64,000 nucleotides of DNA from an uncultured Acidobacteriaceae bacterium. GTDB taxonomy: Bacteria > Acidobacteriota > Terriglobia > Terriglobales > Acidobacteriaceae. The stretch is taken from the NCBI GenBank assembly GCA_903904755.1, contig CAIVDV010000019.1, forward strand, positions 1 through 64,000. The letters run 5' to 3'. Below the pieces are notes generated by a model that worked only from the letters and a program-made list of their open reading frames with translations, was not told where the DNA came from and searched no databases. The stretch's first letter is position 1. Each line of letters opens with the position of its first letter. A program made the translations under genes and the position numbers. Positions 37,443 to 46,923 of the stretch are shown here, one piece after another.

Positions 37443-38666
37443 TCACCCGCGGGCAGGCTCATCCCCTGCCCATTCTTCTTGCATCCAGCACATCTTCCGG
37501 TACAGCTCCACCGCCTTCCCCACCACCCGCTCCTCGGCAAAATTCTCCTCCACCCACCGCCGAGCAGCCTCCCCCATCTCCAGCCTTATCTCCCGCTCCG
37601 CCAGCAACTCCCCCAGCGCCTTCGCCAGCGCAGCAGCATCCCCAACCGGCACCAGCACGCCCGTCACCCCATCCACCACCGCATCCCTTGCTCCCGTCGC
37701 AAGCGTAGTCACCACAGGAATCCCGCTCGCCGCCGCCTCCAGTGCGACATTTGGGAAGCCCTCCCGGTGCGTCGGCAACGCCAGCACATCCATCCCCCGG
37801 TAATACCGCTCAACATCCTTCACATAGCCCACATGCCAAATCCCCGCATGCGCTGCCACCCGCGCCTTCACCGCCTCGTCCACCCTGTCCTCCGCCTCGT
37901 CAAACCACCCCACCAGCACCAGCCGGCATCCCGGAACCCGCTCCCGCACCATCTCAAACGCATCCAGCAACTCCGGAATCCCCTTGTCCCCGGTCAGCCG
38001 TCCCACAAATCCCACCACCAGTTCCTCCGCCCCAATCCCCAGCTCCGCCCGCATAGCCTCCCGCTCGCCCGCCCTCCCCGGCCGGAACCTCTCCAGATTC
38101 ACCCCCCGGCCGCTTCCCCGTCCCAGCACCCTCAGCTTCTCCGCATTCCCAATCCCCAACTGCAGCGCCTCCTCCCGCAGGCTCTCGCCATTGCACAGCA
38201 CCACCTGCGCGCAACCCGCCGCCACCCGTTCGCAGCCCAGCAGCACCGCTCGCCTCCATCCCTTCACCCCTTCCAACTTCAATCCCCTCAGGACATAAAT
38301 CCGCCTCGGCACCCCCGCCAGTACCGCCGCCACCATCCCCAGCAGCCCCGCCTTCGGTGTACTGAACTCGGCAAGCTCCGGCTCCAGCATCCGCAGCACC
38401 CACGTCAGTCTCCCCAGCGCCACCAGGTCAGCCCAAAGCGCCACCTCACGCCGCATCGGTACCGTCAGCGCCTCTACCCCCTCCGCCGTCGCCGTTTCCC
38501 GCAGCAAATCCCCCTCATCGCAACACAGCACCACCCGAAATCCCGCCTCCCGCAGCCGCCGCAGCCGGCCCGTCAGCACCATGCAAGTCTGCGGGCTCGT
38601 CACCCCGACGAACAACAGTGGCCGCCCCGCTTCCCTGTTCTTGCCGTGTGGTAGCATTCCTTCCAT
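37443..38666 (-). CDS. GT4-type glycosyltransferase
   Basis: 407 residues with the GT-B fold of family GT4. N-terminal acceptor domain (FVGVTSPQTCMVLTGRLRRL). The C-terminal donor domain has GFVGRLTGDKGIPELLDAFE and the EX7E-like block THREGFPNVALEAAASGIPVV (first Glu in HREG, second in LEAA). It probably adds a sugar to a lipid-linked oligosaccharide on the cytoplasmic face. It is divergent from the next glycosyltransferase, with only 47 bases between the starts. Sugar and acceptor unknown. Confidence 0.87.
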   Translation of the reverse strand: MEGMLPHGKNREAGRPLLFVGVTSPQTCMVLTGRLRRLREAGFRVVLCCDEGDLLRETATAEGVEALTVPMRREVALWADLVALGRLTWVLRMLEPELAEFSTPKAGLLGMVAAVLAGVPRRIYVLRGLKLEGVKGWRRAVLLGCERVAAGCAQVVLCNGESLREEALQLGIGNAEKLRVLGRGSGRGVNLERFRPGRAGEREAMRAELGIGAEELVVGFVGRLTGDKGIPELLDAFEMVRERVPGCRLVLVGWFDEAEDRVDEAVKARVAAHAGIWHVGYVKDVERYYRGMDVLALPTHREGFPNVALEAAASGIPVVTTLATGARDAVVDGVTGVLVPVGDAAALAKALGELLAEREIRLEMGEAARRWVEENFAEERVVGKAVELYRKMCWMQEEWAGDEPARG

Positions 38667-38713
38667 AACTCCTCTTCGCCCTCTTAACCTTCACCCTGGA
38701 TTCCCCTGGACCG

Positions 38714-39829
38714 ATGAACAAGCCCCGCCTGCTCGTACTCTCGCAATTCCTCTCCGGCGGCGGGGCTGTTCAGGTATTTCTCCGCGTCCTCCAAAACCTC
38801 GATCCAACTCTGTTTGATATCCATTTCGGCATTCTTTCCGAGGAACGGCCAGCCACCGGCCCACTGCCGGCGTACCTCACACTCCATCGGCTCCGCATAC
38901 CGCGTGCCCGGCACGCCGCTTTTGCGCTGGTACGCCTCATTCGCTCCGTACAGCCCGACCTGATCGTCTGCGCCAACTCCCACATCTGCCAACTCCTCCT
39001 CATCGTGCGCCCCCTGCTCCCCGCAAAAACCCGCATCGTTGGCCGGCTGGAAACCACCGCATCCCAACTCCCTCGCACCCGCCTCCGGAACTTCCTCTAC
39101 TCCACCGTCTACCGCAGTGCCGACGCCATCCTCTGCCAATCCGAATCCATGGCCGATGATCTGATTCGCCATTTCGGTCACATCCGGGAACGCATTCACG
39201 TCCTGCCAAACCCAATCGATCTCGCACCAGCACCTGCCGGTTCGCCATGTCCCTGGCCCCCCGGCCCCGGCCCCAGGCTCCTCGCCATCGGTCGCCTCTC
39301 TCCGGAGAAAGGCTTCCTCACACTCCTCGAAGCCGTTGCGCCCCTCCGCGACCGCTGGCCGCATCTCCAGTTGTCTCTCCTCGGCATCGGCCCCGAAGAA
39401 TCAGATCTGCGCGCGCGAATCAGGGAACTCGGCCTCTCCCAATCCGTCTCTCTCCCCGGCCAAATCCGTAACCCGGTCGAATACTGCCGCGACGCAACCC
39501 TCTTTGTCCTCTCTTCCACCCGCGAAGGCATGCCCAACGCCATGCTTGAGGCCGCAGCCGCTGGCCTCCCGCTTGTCCTCCCCGACACTTTCCCCGCACT
39601 CAACTCGCTCCTCGCCCACGCCCCAGGCGTATGGTTCGCCCAGCAAAACCCGGTCACTCCAACCCCGTCCCTCTCAGCCGCCCTGGCCTCTGCCCTGCAG
39701 ACCCTCCATCGCCCCGGCTCGCGCCCAGCTCGCTTCCAGCACACCTTTCTCGCTCCCTTCGGTCTGGAAAATTCCATCCCCGCCTGGCAGCAATGTCTCC
39801 TGCACCTGGCAACAGGGGACCTGCCATGA
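38714..39829 (+). CDS. GT4-type glycosyltransferase
   Basis: 371 residues, GT-B fold. The N-terminal loop FLSGGGAVQVF is the acceptor-side glycine motif. The donor side has AIGRLSPEKGFLTLLEAV and STREGMPNAMLEAAAAGLPLV with the family's two glutamates. It overlaps the next glycosyltransferase by four bases, so the two are a translationally coupled pair working on the same polysaccharide. Donor sugar not predictable. Confidence 0.87.
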   Translation: MNKPRLLVLSQFLSGGGAVQVFLRVLQNLDPTLFDIHFGILSEERPATGPLPAYLTLHRLRIPRARHAAFALVRLIRSVQPDLIVCANSHICQLLLIVRPLLPAKTRIVGRLETTASQLPRTRLRNFLYSTVYRSADAILCQSESMADDLIRHFGHIRERIHVLPNPIDLAPAPAGSPCPWPPGPGPRLLAIGRLSPEKGFLTLLEAVAPLRDRWPHLQLSLLGIGPEESDLRARIRELGLSQSVSLPGQIRNPVEYCRDATLFVLSSTREGMPNAMLEAAAAGLPLVLPDTFPALNSLLAHAPGVWFAQQNPVTPTPSLSAALASALQTLHRPGSRPARFQHTFLAPFGLENSIPAWQQCLLHLATGDLP

Positions 39830-40929
39830 CCCACATCGCAATCCTCATCCCTACCCTCGACCAGGTCGCCGGTGCCGAGCGCCAGATCCTCACCCTCGCG
39901 CCCGCACTCGCGCAACGCGGCCACCATGTCACACTCGTCGCTCTCTCTGGCACCGCAGAAAATCATCGCGCCGCCCTCGCCGCATCCGGCGTCTCCATCC
40001 TCTGCCTCCATATGCGCAAGGCCTGGCTCGACCCTCGCGGCTGGCTCACCTTTCTCCGCTGGCACCGCCAGAACCGGCCTCACATCCTTCACGCCCACCT
40101 CCCCCACGCCATCTTCTTCGCCCGTCTCGTCCGCCTCATCGCCCCCGCCCGCGTCGTCCTCTCCACTGTTCACACCACGGCCCTCGGCTCCGGAATCCAG
40201 CAGTTCCTCTTCCGCGCCACCGGCCCACTCTCCACCCATCTCACCGCAGTCAGCCACGCCGCGCACATCGCCCTGCTCCGCGCCGGCCTCGCTTCGCCCA
40301 CTTCCAGCTCCCTCCTCCCCAACGCCATTCCCGTCTCGACCACTGATCCCACCCAAGCCGCAGTAAATGGCACATTCCACTGGCTCGCCATCGGCCGCCT
40401 CATCCCCCTCAAGGACTACCCAACCCTCCTCCGCGCCTTTGCCCAGCTTCCCTCCAACTCCCACCTCACCATCGCCGGCTCCGGCCCGGAACTCGCAACC
40501 CTCCAGCAACTCGCTCACGAGCTCAACATCACCCCCCGCGTTCACTTCCTCGGCTTCGTCCCCGACCTCGAGCTTCAATTCCGCACCGCCCATGCCTGCG
40601 TCCTTTCCTCCCTTTGGGAGGGCCTGCCCCTCGCCCCGCTTGAAGCCGCTGCCCACGCCCTTCCCGTCGTCGCCACCAACGCTCCCGGCACTGCAGAAAC
40701 CCTCATCCCCAACCGCACCGGTTTCCTCGTTCCCGTCGCCAACCCCGACGCCCTCGCAGCCGCCATGCGCCGCCTCATGCACCTTCCGCAACCCGACCGG
40801 CTCGCCATGGGAAATGCCGCTCACGCCTTCGCCCTCAAGCAATTCGCCCTTCCCGTCATCCTCGACCGATGGCAATCCCTCTACGCATCCCTCCTCGCTG
40901 CAAACCCGCGCCCGTCACGCCTTGGCTGA
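39826..40929 (+). CDS. GT4-type glycosyltransferase
   Basis: 367 residues from the ATG at 39826, inside the end of the previous gene (four-base overlap). GT-B fold with LIPTLDQVAGAERQILTLA at the N-terminus, WLAIGRLIPLKDYPTLLRAF and SSLWEGLPLAPLEAAAHALP at the donor site. Its last 49 bases overlap the end of the deacetylase gene on the opposite strand. Likely adds a later sugar to the exopolysaccharide repeat. Confidence 0.86.
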   Translation: MTHIAILIPTLDQVAGAERQILTLAPALAQRGHHVTLVALSGTAENHRAALAASGVSILCLHMRKAWLDPRGWLTFLRWHRQNRPHILHAHLPHAIFFARLVRLIAPARVVLSTVHTTALGSGIQQFLFRATGPLSTHLTAVSHAAHIALLRAGLASPTSSSLLPNAIPVSTTDPTQAAVNGTFHWLAIGRLIPLKDYPTLLRAFAQLPSNSHLTIAGSGPELATLQQLAHELNITPRVHFLGFVPDLELQFRTAHACVLSSLWEGLPLAPLEAAAHALPVVATNAPGTAETLIPNRTGFLVPVANPDALAAAMRRLMHLPQPDRLAMGNAAHAFALKQFALPVILDRWQSLYASLLAANPRPSRLG

Positions 40930-41675
40930 CTCAGCACGTCCTTCACCCGCCAGCGCATTTCCATCCGCAATCCTGCTCCCCACCCCCTCGCGCGCTCCAG
41001 CCAGCTCCGCTCCGTCATCCCCCATTCCCTTCCAACCTCCTCCAAACTCGTAATCCATCCCTGGTTTTGCTCCAGAAACCCCTCCATCTCTCTCAGTTCC
41101 CCATCCGTCGCCGTATTCGTGTGCAGGCAAATCGTCCACAGCCCATCCGCTTTCACCACCGGCCCGGCAATCTGCTGCGGCAGCCAAACCACACCCCGCT
41201 CCACATACGGCCGCTCACCAAACCCATCCGACACAACACCCATCCCCACATCCCTCACCGCCGCTACCGTCTCCCAATCCAGCCCATGCCTCGGAGCCAC
41301 CCACACCGTCGCCTCCAACCCCTCCCCCCGCAACAGCCGCATCCCCTCCCCAATCCACATCCGCTGCGTCGCGCCATCCACCCCGGCAAACTCGCTCCAC
41401 CGGTGCTTCGGAACCAGGCTCCTCCCCTGCGCCCGGCACACATGCCGGTACCCATGCAGCCCAATCGCCGCACCCCGCGCCTGCCACTCCCGCATCTCCT
41501 CCCAGAACCCCGGCATCTCTCCCCGCATCAGCCTAGGGTCCTCATTCCTCGGCACAACCCCCAGCAACGGCTTCACCCCAAACCGCTCCATCAGCTCCGC
41601 CCAGGGACGCCAGCGCGCCTCATCCATCTGCGGGCACAGGTCGTCAAATCGGAACAGATACCTCGGACCCCTCAT
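40881..41675 (-). CDS. DUF2334-type polysaccharide deacetylase
   Basis: 264 residues. The start MRGPRYLFRFDDLCPQMDEA with the FRFDD motif and the IGLHGYRHVCR block (metal His) match the NodB-like/DUF2334 deacetylases. These remove acetyl groups from sugar polymers or lipid-linked sugars. The ATG at 41675 overlaps the flippase stop by four bases. A longer open frame upstream runs antisense to nothing useful and through the flippase, so it is not used. No signal peptide is seen, so it may act in the cytoplasm before flipping. Confidence 0.78.
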   Translation of the reverse strand: MRGPRYLFRFDDLCPQMDEARWRPWAELMERFGVKPLLGVVPRNEDPRLMRGEMPGFWEEMREWQARGAAIGLHGYRHVCRAQGRSLVPKHRWSEFAGVDGATQRMWIGEGMRLLRGEGLEATVWVAPRHGLDWETVAAVRDVGMGVVSDGFGERPYVERGVVWLPQQIAGPVVKADGLWTICLHTNTATDGELREMEGFLEQNQGWITSLEEVGREWGMTERSWLERARGWGAGLRMEMRWRVKDVLSQPRRDGRGFAARRDA

Positions 41676-43027
41676 CGCGCCTCCTCTTCCCGCATCACCC
41701 GCCCGCTCCAATACATCAGGAAGAAAAACGTGCTCACCGTCCACAGCGACGTCGCCAGCGCAATCCCAGCCACCCCCATCCACCGCATCAGCACCAGGTT
41801 CAGCACCACATCCAACACCAGATTCACCATCCCGCAGGCCAAAATCACCTTCGTCCGCCGCATCGCCAGCAGATGCCGGTAATACACCCGGCTCACCACA
41901 AAAAACGGCAACTGCACCGCATACATCGCCTGCACCGGTGCCACCTCCAGCGTGTCCGCCGCATGGAACACCCCATGCTGCAACGTCCCCGCCACCAGCA
42001 GCCTCGATCCCGCAATCATCGCCACCGCAATCGGCACACTCACCATCGCCATCGCTCCCGCCCATCGCCGCACCATCGCCCGGCACTCCGTCCACTGCCG
42101 CCGCGCCACCGCTTCTGACAGATACGGCGTAATCGCCGTCGCCACCGCCCCCGCCAGCAACGTCACCACCACGCTCACAAACCGGTTTCCATACACCAGC
42201 GTCGCCACACTCCCCGGCTTCAGGCTCGCCGCCATCCCCTGGTCCACCACCAGCCCCGCATTTGCCACCACGCTGCCCAGCAGCAGCGGACCATACTGCC
42301 CGGCAATCTCCCCCATCTCCCGCGTCCAGCCATTCCATCGCAGCCGGAAAGCATACCCGCTCCGTCCCTGCAAATACACCGTCACCACACACTGCGCCAG
42401 CGTCCCCAGCACCGTCCCCCACACCAGCGCCCAAATCCCATACCGCCCGCCCAGTTGCCAGGCCATCAGCCCAACCCACATCGGTACAGTAACCTGCGCC
42501 AGCGCCGGCCACCCAAACCTCTCCTCGGTATTCGCCACCGCCGCACTATTCGATGCCACCCCAGCCAGCATCACCACCGGCAGCAATCCCACCATCAACT
42601 CCGCAGCCAGTTGCATTTTCGCGCCATCAAACCCTGTCGCCACCAACGGCAAAATCCACCGCGCACCAGCTCCAACCACGCAGGCTCCCGCCACCAGCAG
42701 CCCCACCATCGCCGTCTGCACACTCTCCAGCAGCCGTTTCGCCTGCGCCTTCCCGCACCCTTCCCGCACCCGTACCAGCGTCGGAATCAGCGCCTGGTTC
42801 GCCGTCTCCCCAAACAGATTCACCAGCAGCCCCGGTATCAGAAACGCAATCAGGAAGGCATCCAGCTCTCCGCTGCGCCCGTACACCGCCGCAACCACCA
42901 GTTCCTTGCCAACCGCCACCACCTTCAGCACCACACCTGCCGCAGTCACCAGCAATGCGGCGCGCATCACCGGGCTACCGCTCTTCACTCGCCCGTCCGT
43001 GCTCCCAATCGCCGCCAAATCCGCCAC
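41672..43027 (-). CDS. MurJ/Wzx-like lipid flippase
   Basis: 451 residues, about fourteen membrane helices, MOP superfamily. The N-terminal GRSGELDAFLIAFLIPGLLVN (the DAF-x-AF-x-IP motif) is typical of MurJ/MviN proteins. Here it probably flips the lipid-linked exopolysaccharide repeat across the inner membrane, since it lies among polysaccharide genes; a peptidoglycan role is less likely but not excluded. It lies 18 bases after the O-antigen ligase gene and overlaps the deacetylase. Confidence 0.83.
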   Translation of the reverse strand: MADLAAIGSTDGRVKSGSPVMRAALLVTAAGVVLKVVAVGKELVVAAVYGRSGELDAFLIAFLIPGLLVNLFGETANQALIPTLVRVREGCGKAQAKRLLESVQTAMVGLLVAGACVVGAGARWILPLVATGFDGAKMQLAAELMVGLLPVVMLAGVASNSAAVANTEERFGWPALAQVTVPMWVGLMAWQLGGRYGIWALVWGTVLGTLAQCVVTVYLQGRSGYAFRLRWNGWTREMGEIAGQYGPLLLGSVVANAGLVVDQGMAASLKPGSVATLVYGNRFVSVVVTLLAGAVATAITPYLSEAVARRQWTECRAMVRRWAGAMAMVSVPIAVAMIAGSRLLVAGTLQHGVFHAADTLEVAPVQAMYAVQLPFFVVSRVYYRHLLAMRRTKVILACGMVNLVLDVVLNLVLMRWMGVAGIALATSLWTVSTFFFLMYWSGRVMREEEAR

Positions 43028-43045
43028 TATCTCCCCTTGCTGGCC

Positions 43046-44254
43046 TCATCCCGCCGTTTGCAACTCCGCGCCCGCGCCCATCCCTGCCTCCGTTGTTTCC
43101 TCTCCGTCGCTCACAACCCGCCCAGCCGTCGCTGCCAACCCCAGCAGCAGCCACGTCGCGCGATTCTCCTCCACCGTCCCCACCATTCCCGTCACCACAC
43201 CCACCGCCAGCGTCGTTATGAGCGCAATCCGCACCAACCCCCGCGTCCGCCACACCGCCGCGGCTCCCGCCATCACCACCGCTGCGAACAGACTCACCCC
43301 CACCAGCCCGCTCGTCACCAGCACACTCAGCAGCGTGTTGTGCGCCGTGTCATACGGAGCCAGCTTCGCCGCCAGCGGAAATGTCCCCGCACCCCACCCC
43401 ACCCACGGCCGCTCGCCAAACGCCCGCATCCCCGCTATCCACAAATTCACCCGTTGGTTCAGGTCTCCGCTCTGCAACTGCTCCGGAATCGTCATCAGCC
43501 GCTCCAGCGTTCCCGCAGGAACCATCACCCCCACCAGCATCGCCGCCCCCCAGCCCGTCATCAGCACCTTCAGCCGCGCACCCCGCTTCCAGGTCAATAG
43601 AATCGTCAGCGCCCCACCCAAACCCACCGCAGCGCCCACCATCCCACCCCGTGAGGCCGTCAGAAACGCCGCCATTACCCCCAGCGGCAAATACACCGCC
43701 GCCAGCGCCTTCGCAGACCATCGCCGTTCCACGGCCACCAGCAACCCCGCCAGGCCGAATCCCAGGTCCAGGAATCGCGCCACATCATTCGGGTCCTGTC
43801 CCTCGGCCGCAAACCGTACCTGCTCGCTCGCCACCGCCTCAGCCGAAGTAAAGTTACCCAGCGTCAGCACCGCCAGCACCCCGCACCCGGCAACAAAAGC
43901 CCGCACCACCCAAAGCCAATCCTCGCCACTCTCCACAAACTCGCCCAGCAGACAAACCACTGCAAGCTCCTGTGCAAATCCCCGCACCGTCGCCAGTGAC
44001 GTCCCCAGGTCCACCGTCCACAGCAGCGTCATTCCAAACCACAGCAGCACTGCCAGCGTAAGCACCCCCACCAACCCCGGTCGCCGCAGCTCTCCCTTCG
44101 CCATCCGCGCCATCCCCGCAGGAATCGCAACCGCCAGCAGCACCAGTCCCACCAGGCGCGCCACATTTCCCCACGGCTCGCCAAACTCCATCGAGTACTC
44201 CCACGGCACCGTGAACGCATACGCCGTCAGCAGCCATACCATCATCCGGTCCAT
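43046..44254 (-). CDS. O-antigen ligase/polymerase family protein
   Basis: 402 residues with about ten to eleven helices and a large periplasmic loop holding the Wzy_C signature (LWIAGMRAFGERPWVGWGAGTF and PYDTAHNTLLSVLVTSGLVG). Proteins of this family either polymerise repeat units (Wzy) or join the chain to lipid A (WaaL). With the chain-length/export fusion right upstream, Wzy-like polymerisation is the better guess. It starts three bases after the fusion gene's stop. Confidence 0.82.
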   Translation of the reverse strand: MDRMMVWLLTAYAFTVPWEYSMEFGEPWGNVARLVGLVLLAVAIPAGMARMAKGELRRPGLVGVLTLAVLLWFGMTLLWTVDLGTSLATVRGFAQELAVVCLLGEFVESGEDWLWVVRAFVAGCGVLAVLTLGNFTSAEAVASEQVRFAAEGQDPNDVARFLDLGFGLAGLLVAVERRWSAKALAAVYLPLGVMAAFLTASRGGMVGAAVGLGGALTILLTWKRGARLKVLMTGWGAAMLVGVMVPAGTLERLMTIPEQLQSGDLNQRVNLWIAGMRAFGERPWVGWGAGTFPLAAKLAPYDTAHNTLLSVLVTSGLVGVSLFAAVVMAGAAAVWRTRGLVRIALITTLAVGVVTGMVGTVEENRATWLLLGLAATAGRVVSDGEETTEAGMGAGAELQTAG

Positions 44255-44257
44255 GCG

Positions 44258-46765
44258 CTAAAACCTCTGCGAGTACACCAGACCCGCGTAAATCGTCACC
44301 CCAACCGCCGACTGAATCGCCGACTCCAGGCTCCGCTTCCACAGCTCCTTCGCCGTGCTGTCCGGCAAAAATAGAATGTCCCGGTCATGCACCGCCAAAT
44401 CCGGATCCTGCCCGCGAATCATTCGCTTCAGGTTCAGCGTCGTCAGTGTCCGTCCTCCCGGCTGGTCGTGGATCAGCACCGCTTTCGACATCGCGGCAGA
44501 CGGCGTCGCACCCCAGGCCAAACTCACCGCCTGCACCACCGTCAGCCCCTGCACCGGGTCCACCGCAAACCCGCCAGGCCGCACCACATCCCCAATCACA
44601 TACACCAGACCAGCCCGACTCACCACCACCGTATCCCCCGGCTCCAGCTCCGGATTATGCTCCCGCCCGGCATCTGCACCCGTCGGGTCCAGTACCACCG
44701 CATGCGCCGTGTGCGAATCCTCCCGCCGGTACACATTCACCAGCCGTCCCGCCGTCTGGCTCAGCCCCGATGCCGCTGAAATCAAATCCAGCAGCCGATG
44801 ATGCACCGTGTACGCATACACCCCCGGCCGCGTCACCTCGCCCAGCACGCTCACATCCTGCCCCACGGCTCCAGTCACCAGCACCGTCACCTGCGGATGC
44901 AGCAGCACCCCGCCATCTTTCAGCGCCTTCTCAATCGCCCGCGCTGCCTCCTGCTCGCTCTTCCCCAGCAAAGCTACCGCGCCCACCATCGGCAAATCCA
45001 CCGTTCCCCCGGCTGCCACCCGCACCTGCGAGTGAAACTCCGGCGTATGGAACTCCGTCACCTCCAGGAAGTCGCCAGCCGCTATCGGCAACGCCATCGG
45101 TACACCATTCCCCGTAACAGCTCGCGCCTCCACGGCTGCCCCCTGCCCTTGTCCCGGCCCGCTCCATGCCACCGGCGCTCCCTCCCGGCTCGGAGCCGCA
45201 GCCCCCACCGGCGCATCCGTCACCGGGTGCACCACTCCCGTCGGCAACCCCTGCGTATTCGGAATCGGCGCCTGCGCCCACACAGCCGTCGCCATCACCA
45301 GCATCGCCACCACAGCCGCAACCCGCACCCGCTCCCGCGCATCCAACAGCAGCGCGCCACCCAGCGCCAGCCACGCTCCCACCACCACCGTCACCGCCAG
45401 GTCCACCGGCAAATTCGGCGACACCGGCTTGAACGGCGCATGCGCCGGGTCCACCACCACAATCGACGGCGCATGAACCCCCGCCGTCAGCCCCGCTTCC
45501 GCAATTCGCGTCTGCACCTTCTCACACAGCGTCCGTTGCGCCATCACCCTCGCACGCATCACCGCATAGGTCACCAGCGTCTCGTTCTGGTCCGTGCCCT
45601 GCGCCGTTCTCACATCAAATTGCTTCCTCAGCAGCCGTTCCCGCTCCACCGCCGCCTCCCAGCTCCGCTTGAAGCTCTCCGTCAAGCTCGCATCCGCCGC
45701 CGCTATCTGCTTCTGGATATCCGCCACCGCCCGCTGCAACTCCACCACCCGCGGGTAATTCGGCCCATGCTCGGCTTCCAGTTGCGCCAGCTCCACCCGC
45801 GCATCGCTCAGCTTCTGCTGCAGTTGCAGCGCCATGGCCGCACCCCCCGGCCCCATCACCGCCTGCTTCTCCGGGTTCGCCGCCAGCACCTGCTCAGGAT
45901 TTCCCTGGGCAGCCTCCCGGTACAGCGCCTCGCGCTCAATCCGCTCTTCCGTGGCATCGGCCACCGCCCGGCTCAGCTCATCCAGTTGCACCGCCTCCGG
46001 GTCCTTCGGCAACGGCCCCGCAGCCCCGCTTCCAATTCCTTCCGCGCTGCTCACCAGTCCATGGCTGCGCTCAAACGCCGCCAGCTCCCGCTCATCCCGC
46101 ACCGCTTCAGCCGTAAGGCCCTTCAGTTGCTCGCCCAGCCAACCCGCCGCCGCCTCGGTACTCGCAGCCCTGCTCCGGTTCTCTTCCGCCTGAAAACCCG
46201 CCACAACCGCATTCGCCACCTCAGCCGACAGCCCCGGATCCCTCGTCCGGAACTTCACCTCCAGCAGCAGCGTCCGCGGCAGCGCACGCACCGTCAGCGC
46301 CCGCCCAAACGCCTCCAGCAGATAGCTCTCCGCCTCCAGCGACGGATGCTCCACATCGAAGCCCGGAAATTTCTTCAGGAATCGCCAACGGAACGCCGGC
46401 TTCTCATACAGCTTTTCGCTGCGAATCACCCGCCAGGCCACCCGGTCGCTGCGCAATTCGTTGGCCAGCGTCTCCAGTTGCATCGGCGTGCTCAGTATCG
46501 AAGCTGCAGCCACCTGCTCGCTCAGCTCCGGGCTCATCAGCGACATGCCCTGCGTCCGCAGAGACACCGTCGCCGTCGCCTCATACTGGTTCGGTGCCAG
46601 GGCCCAGTACAGGAAGCAAAGCCCAACCAGCCCAACCAGCAGGCTCCAGGCAAACCGCTTGCGGCGGCTGTACAGCAACGCGATTTCGCGAACGCCAAAA
46701 CGCGCGTTTGCGCCAGACTGCCGGACGCTCCCGGCAGGTGAAGCAGATGGGACAGGGGAATCCAT
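44258..46765 (-). CDS. Wzz co-polymerase fused to Wza-like export protein
   Basis: 835 residues joining two normally separate parts. Residues 1-480 are a Wzz-type chain-length regulator: TM1 (39-57), a periplasmic domain with long coiled coils (220-420), a proline motif before TM2 (443-451) and TM2 (454-473). Residues 482-497 form a third hydrophobic segment that ends WAQAP like a signal peptide. Residues 555-835 are a Wza-like Poly_export domain plus two SLBB domains and an amphipathic C-terminal helix (VGVTIYAGLVYSQRF). No Walker A, so no tyrosine-kinase part. It would link polymerisation and outer-membrane export. See the findings on topology and on a possible internal start at 45328. Confidence 0.85.
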   Translation of the reverse strand: MDSPVPSASPAGSVRQSGANARFGVREIALLYSRRKRFAWSLLVGLVGLCFLYWALAPNQYEATATVSLRTQGMSLMSPELSEQVAAASILSTPMQLETLANELRSDRVAWRVIRSEKLYEKPAFRWRFLKKFPGFDVEHPSLEAESYLLEAFGRALTVRALPRTLLLEVKFRTRDPGLSAEVANAVVAGFQAEENRSRAASTEAAAGWLGEQLKGLTAEAVRDERELAAFERSHGLVSSAEGIGSGAAGPLPKDPEAVQLDELSRAVADATEERIEREALYREAAQGNPEQVLAANPEKQAVMGPGGAAMALQLQQKLSDARVELAQLEAEHGPNYPRVVELQRAVADIQKQIAAADASLTESFKRSWEAAVERERLLRKQFDVRTAQGTDQNETLVTYAVMRARVMAQRTLCEKVQTRIAEAGLTAGVHAPSIVVVDPAHAPFKPVSPNLPVDLAVTVVVGAWLALGGALLLDARERVRVAAVVAMLVMATAVWAQAPIPNTQGLPTGVVHPVTDAPVGAAAPSREGAPVAWSGPGQGQGAAVEARAVTGNGVPMALPIAAGDFLEVTEFHTPEFHSQVRVAAGGTVDLPMVGAVALLGKSEQEAARAIEKALKDGGVLLHPQVTVLVTGAVGQDVSVLGEVTRPGVYAYTVHHRLLDLISAASGLSQTAGRLVNVYRREDSHTAHAVVLDPTGADAGREHNPELEPGDTVVVSRAGLVYVIGDVVRPGGFAVDPVQGLTVVQAVSLAWGATPSAAMSKAVLIHDQPGGRTLTTLNLKRMIRGQDPDLAVHDRDILFLPDSTAKELWKRSLESAIQSAVGVTIYAGLVYSQRF

Positions 46766-46923
46766 CGCCGCCTCGTGGTCACATCAAGATTCACCTCAGC
46801 TCTGAAAGGACTGTTGTCCATTCAGAGCATCGGAACAGGTGCAGGAAAAGTTAGACAAAGTCTCACTCCTTTCCACACATTCCGTCAAATCTTTCTTTCC
46901 ACGAAACTTCCGCCCCGCCGCGC

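Noticed and set aside
41676-42512. N-terminal extension of the deacetylase
   Set aside because: It overlaps the flippase in another frame and is Gly/Ala-rich; the FRFDD start and the four-base overlap support 41675.
41952-44261. 769-codon open frame on the plus strand
   Set aside because: It is antisense to the flippase and O-antigen ligase genes, whose domains are clear; composition is Thr/Ser/Pro-rich.
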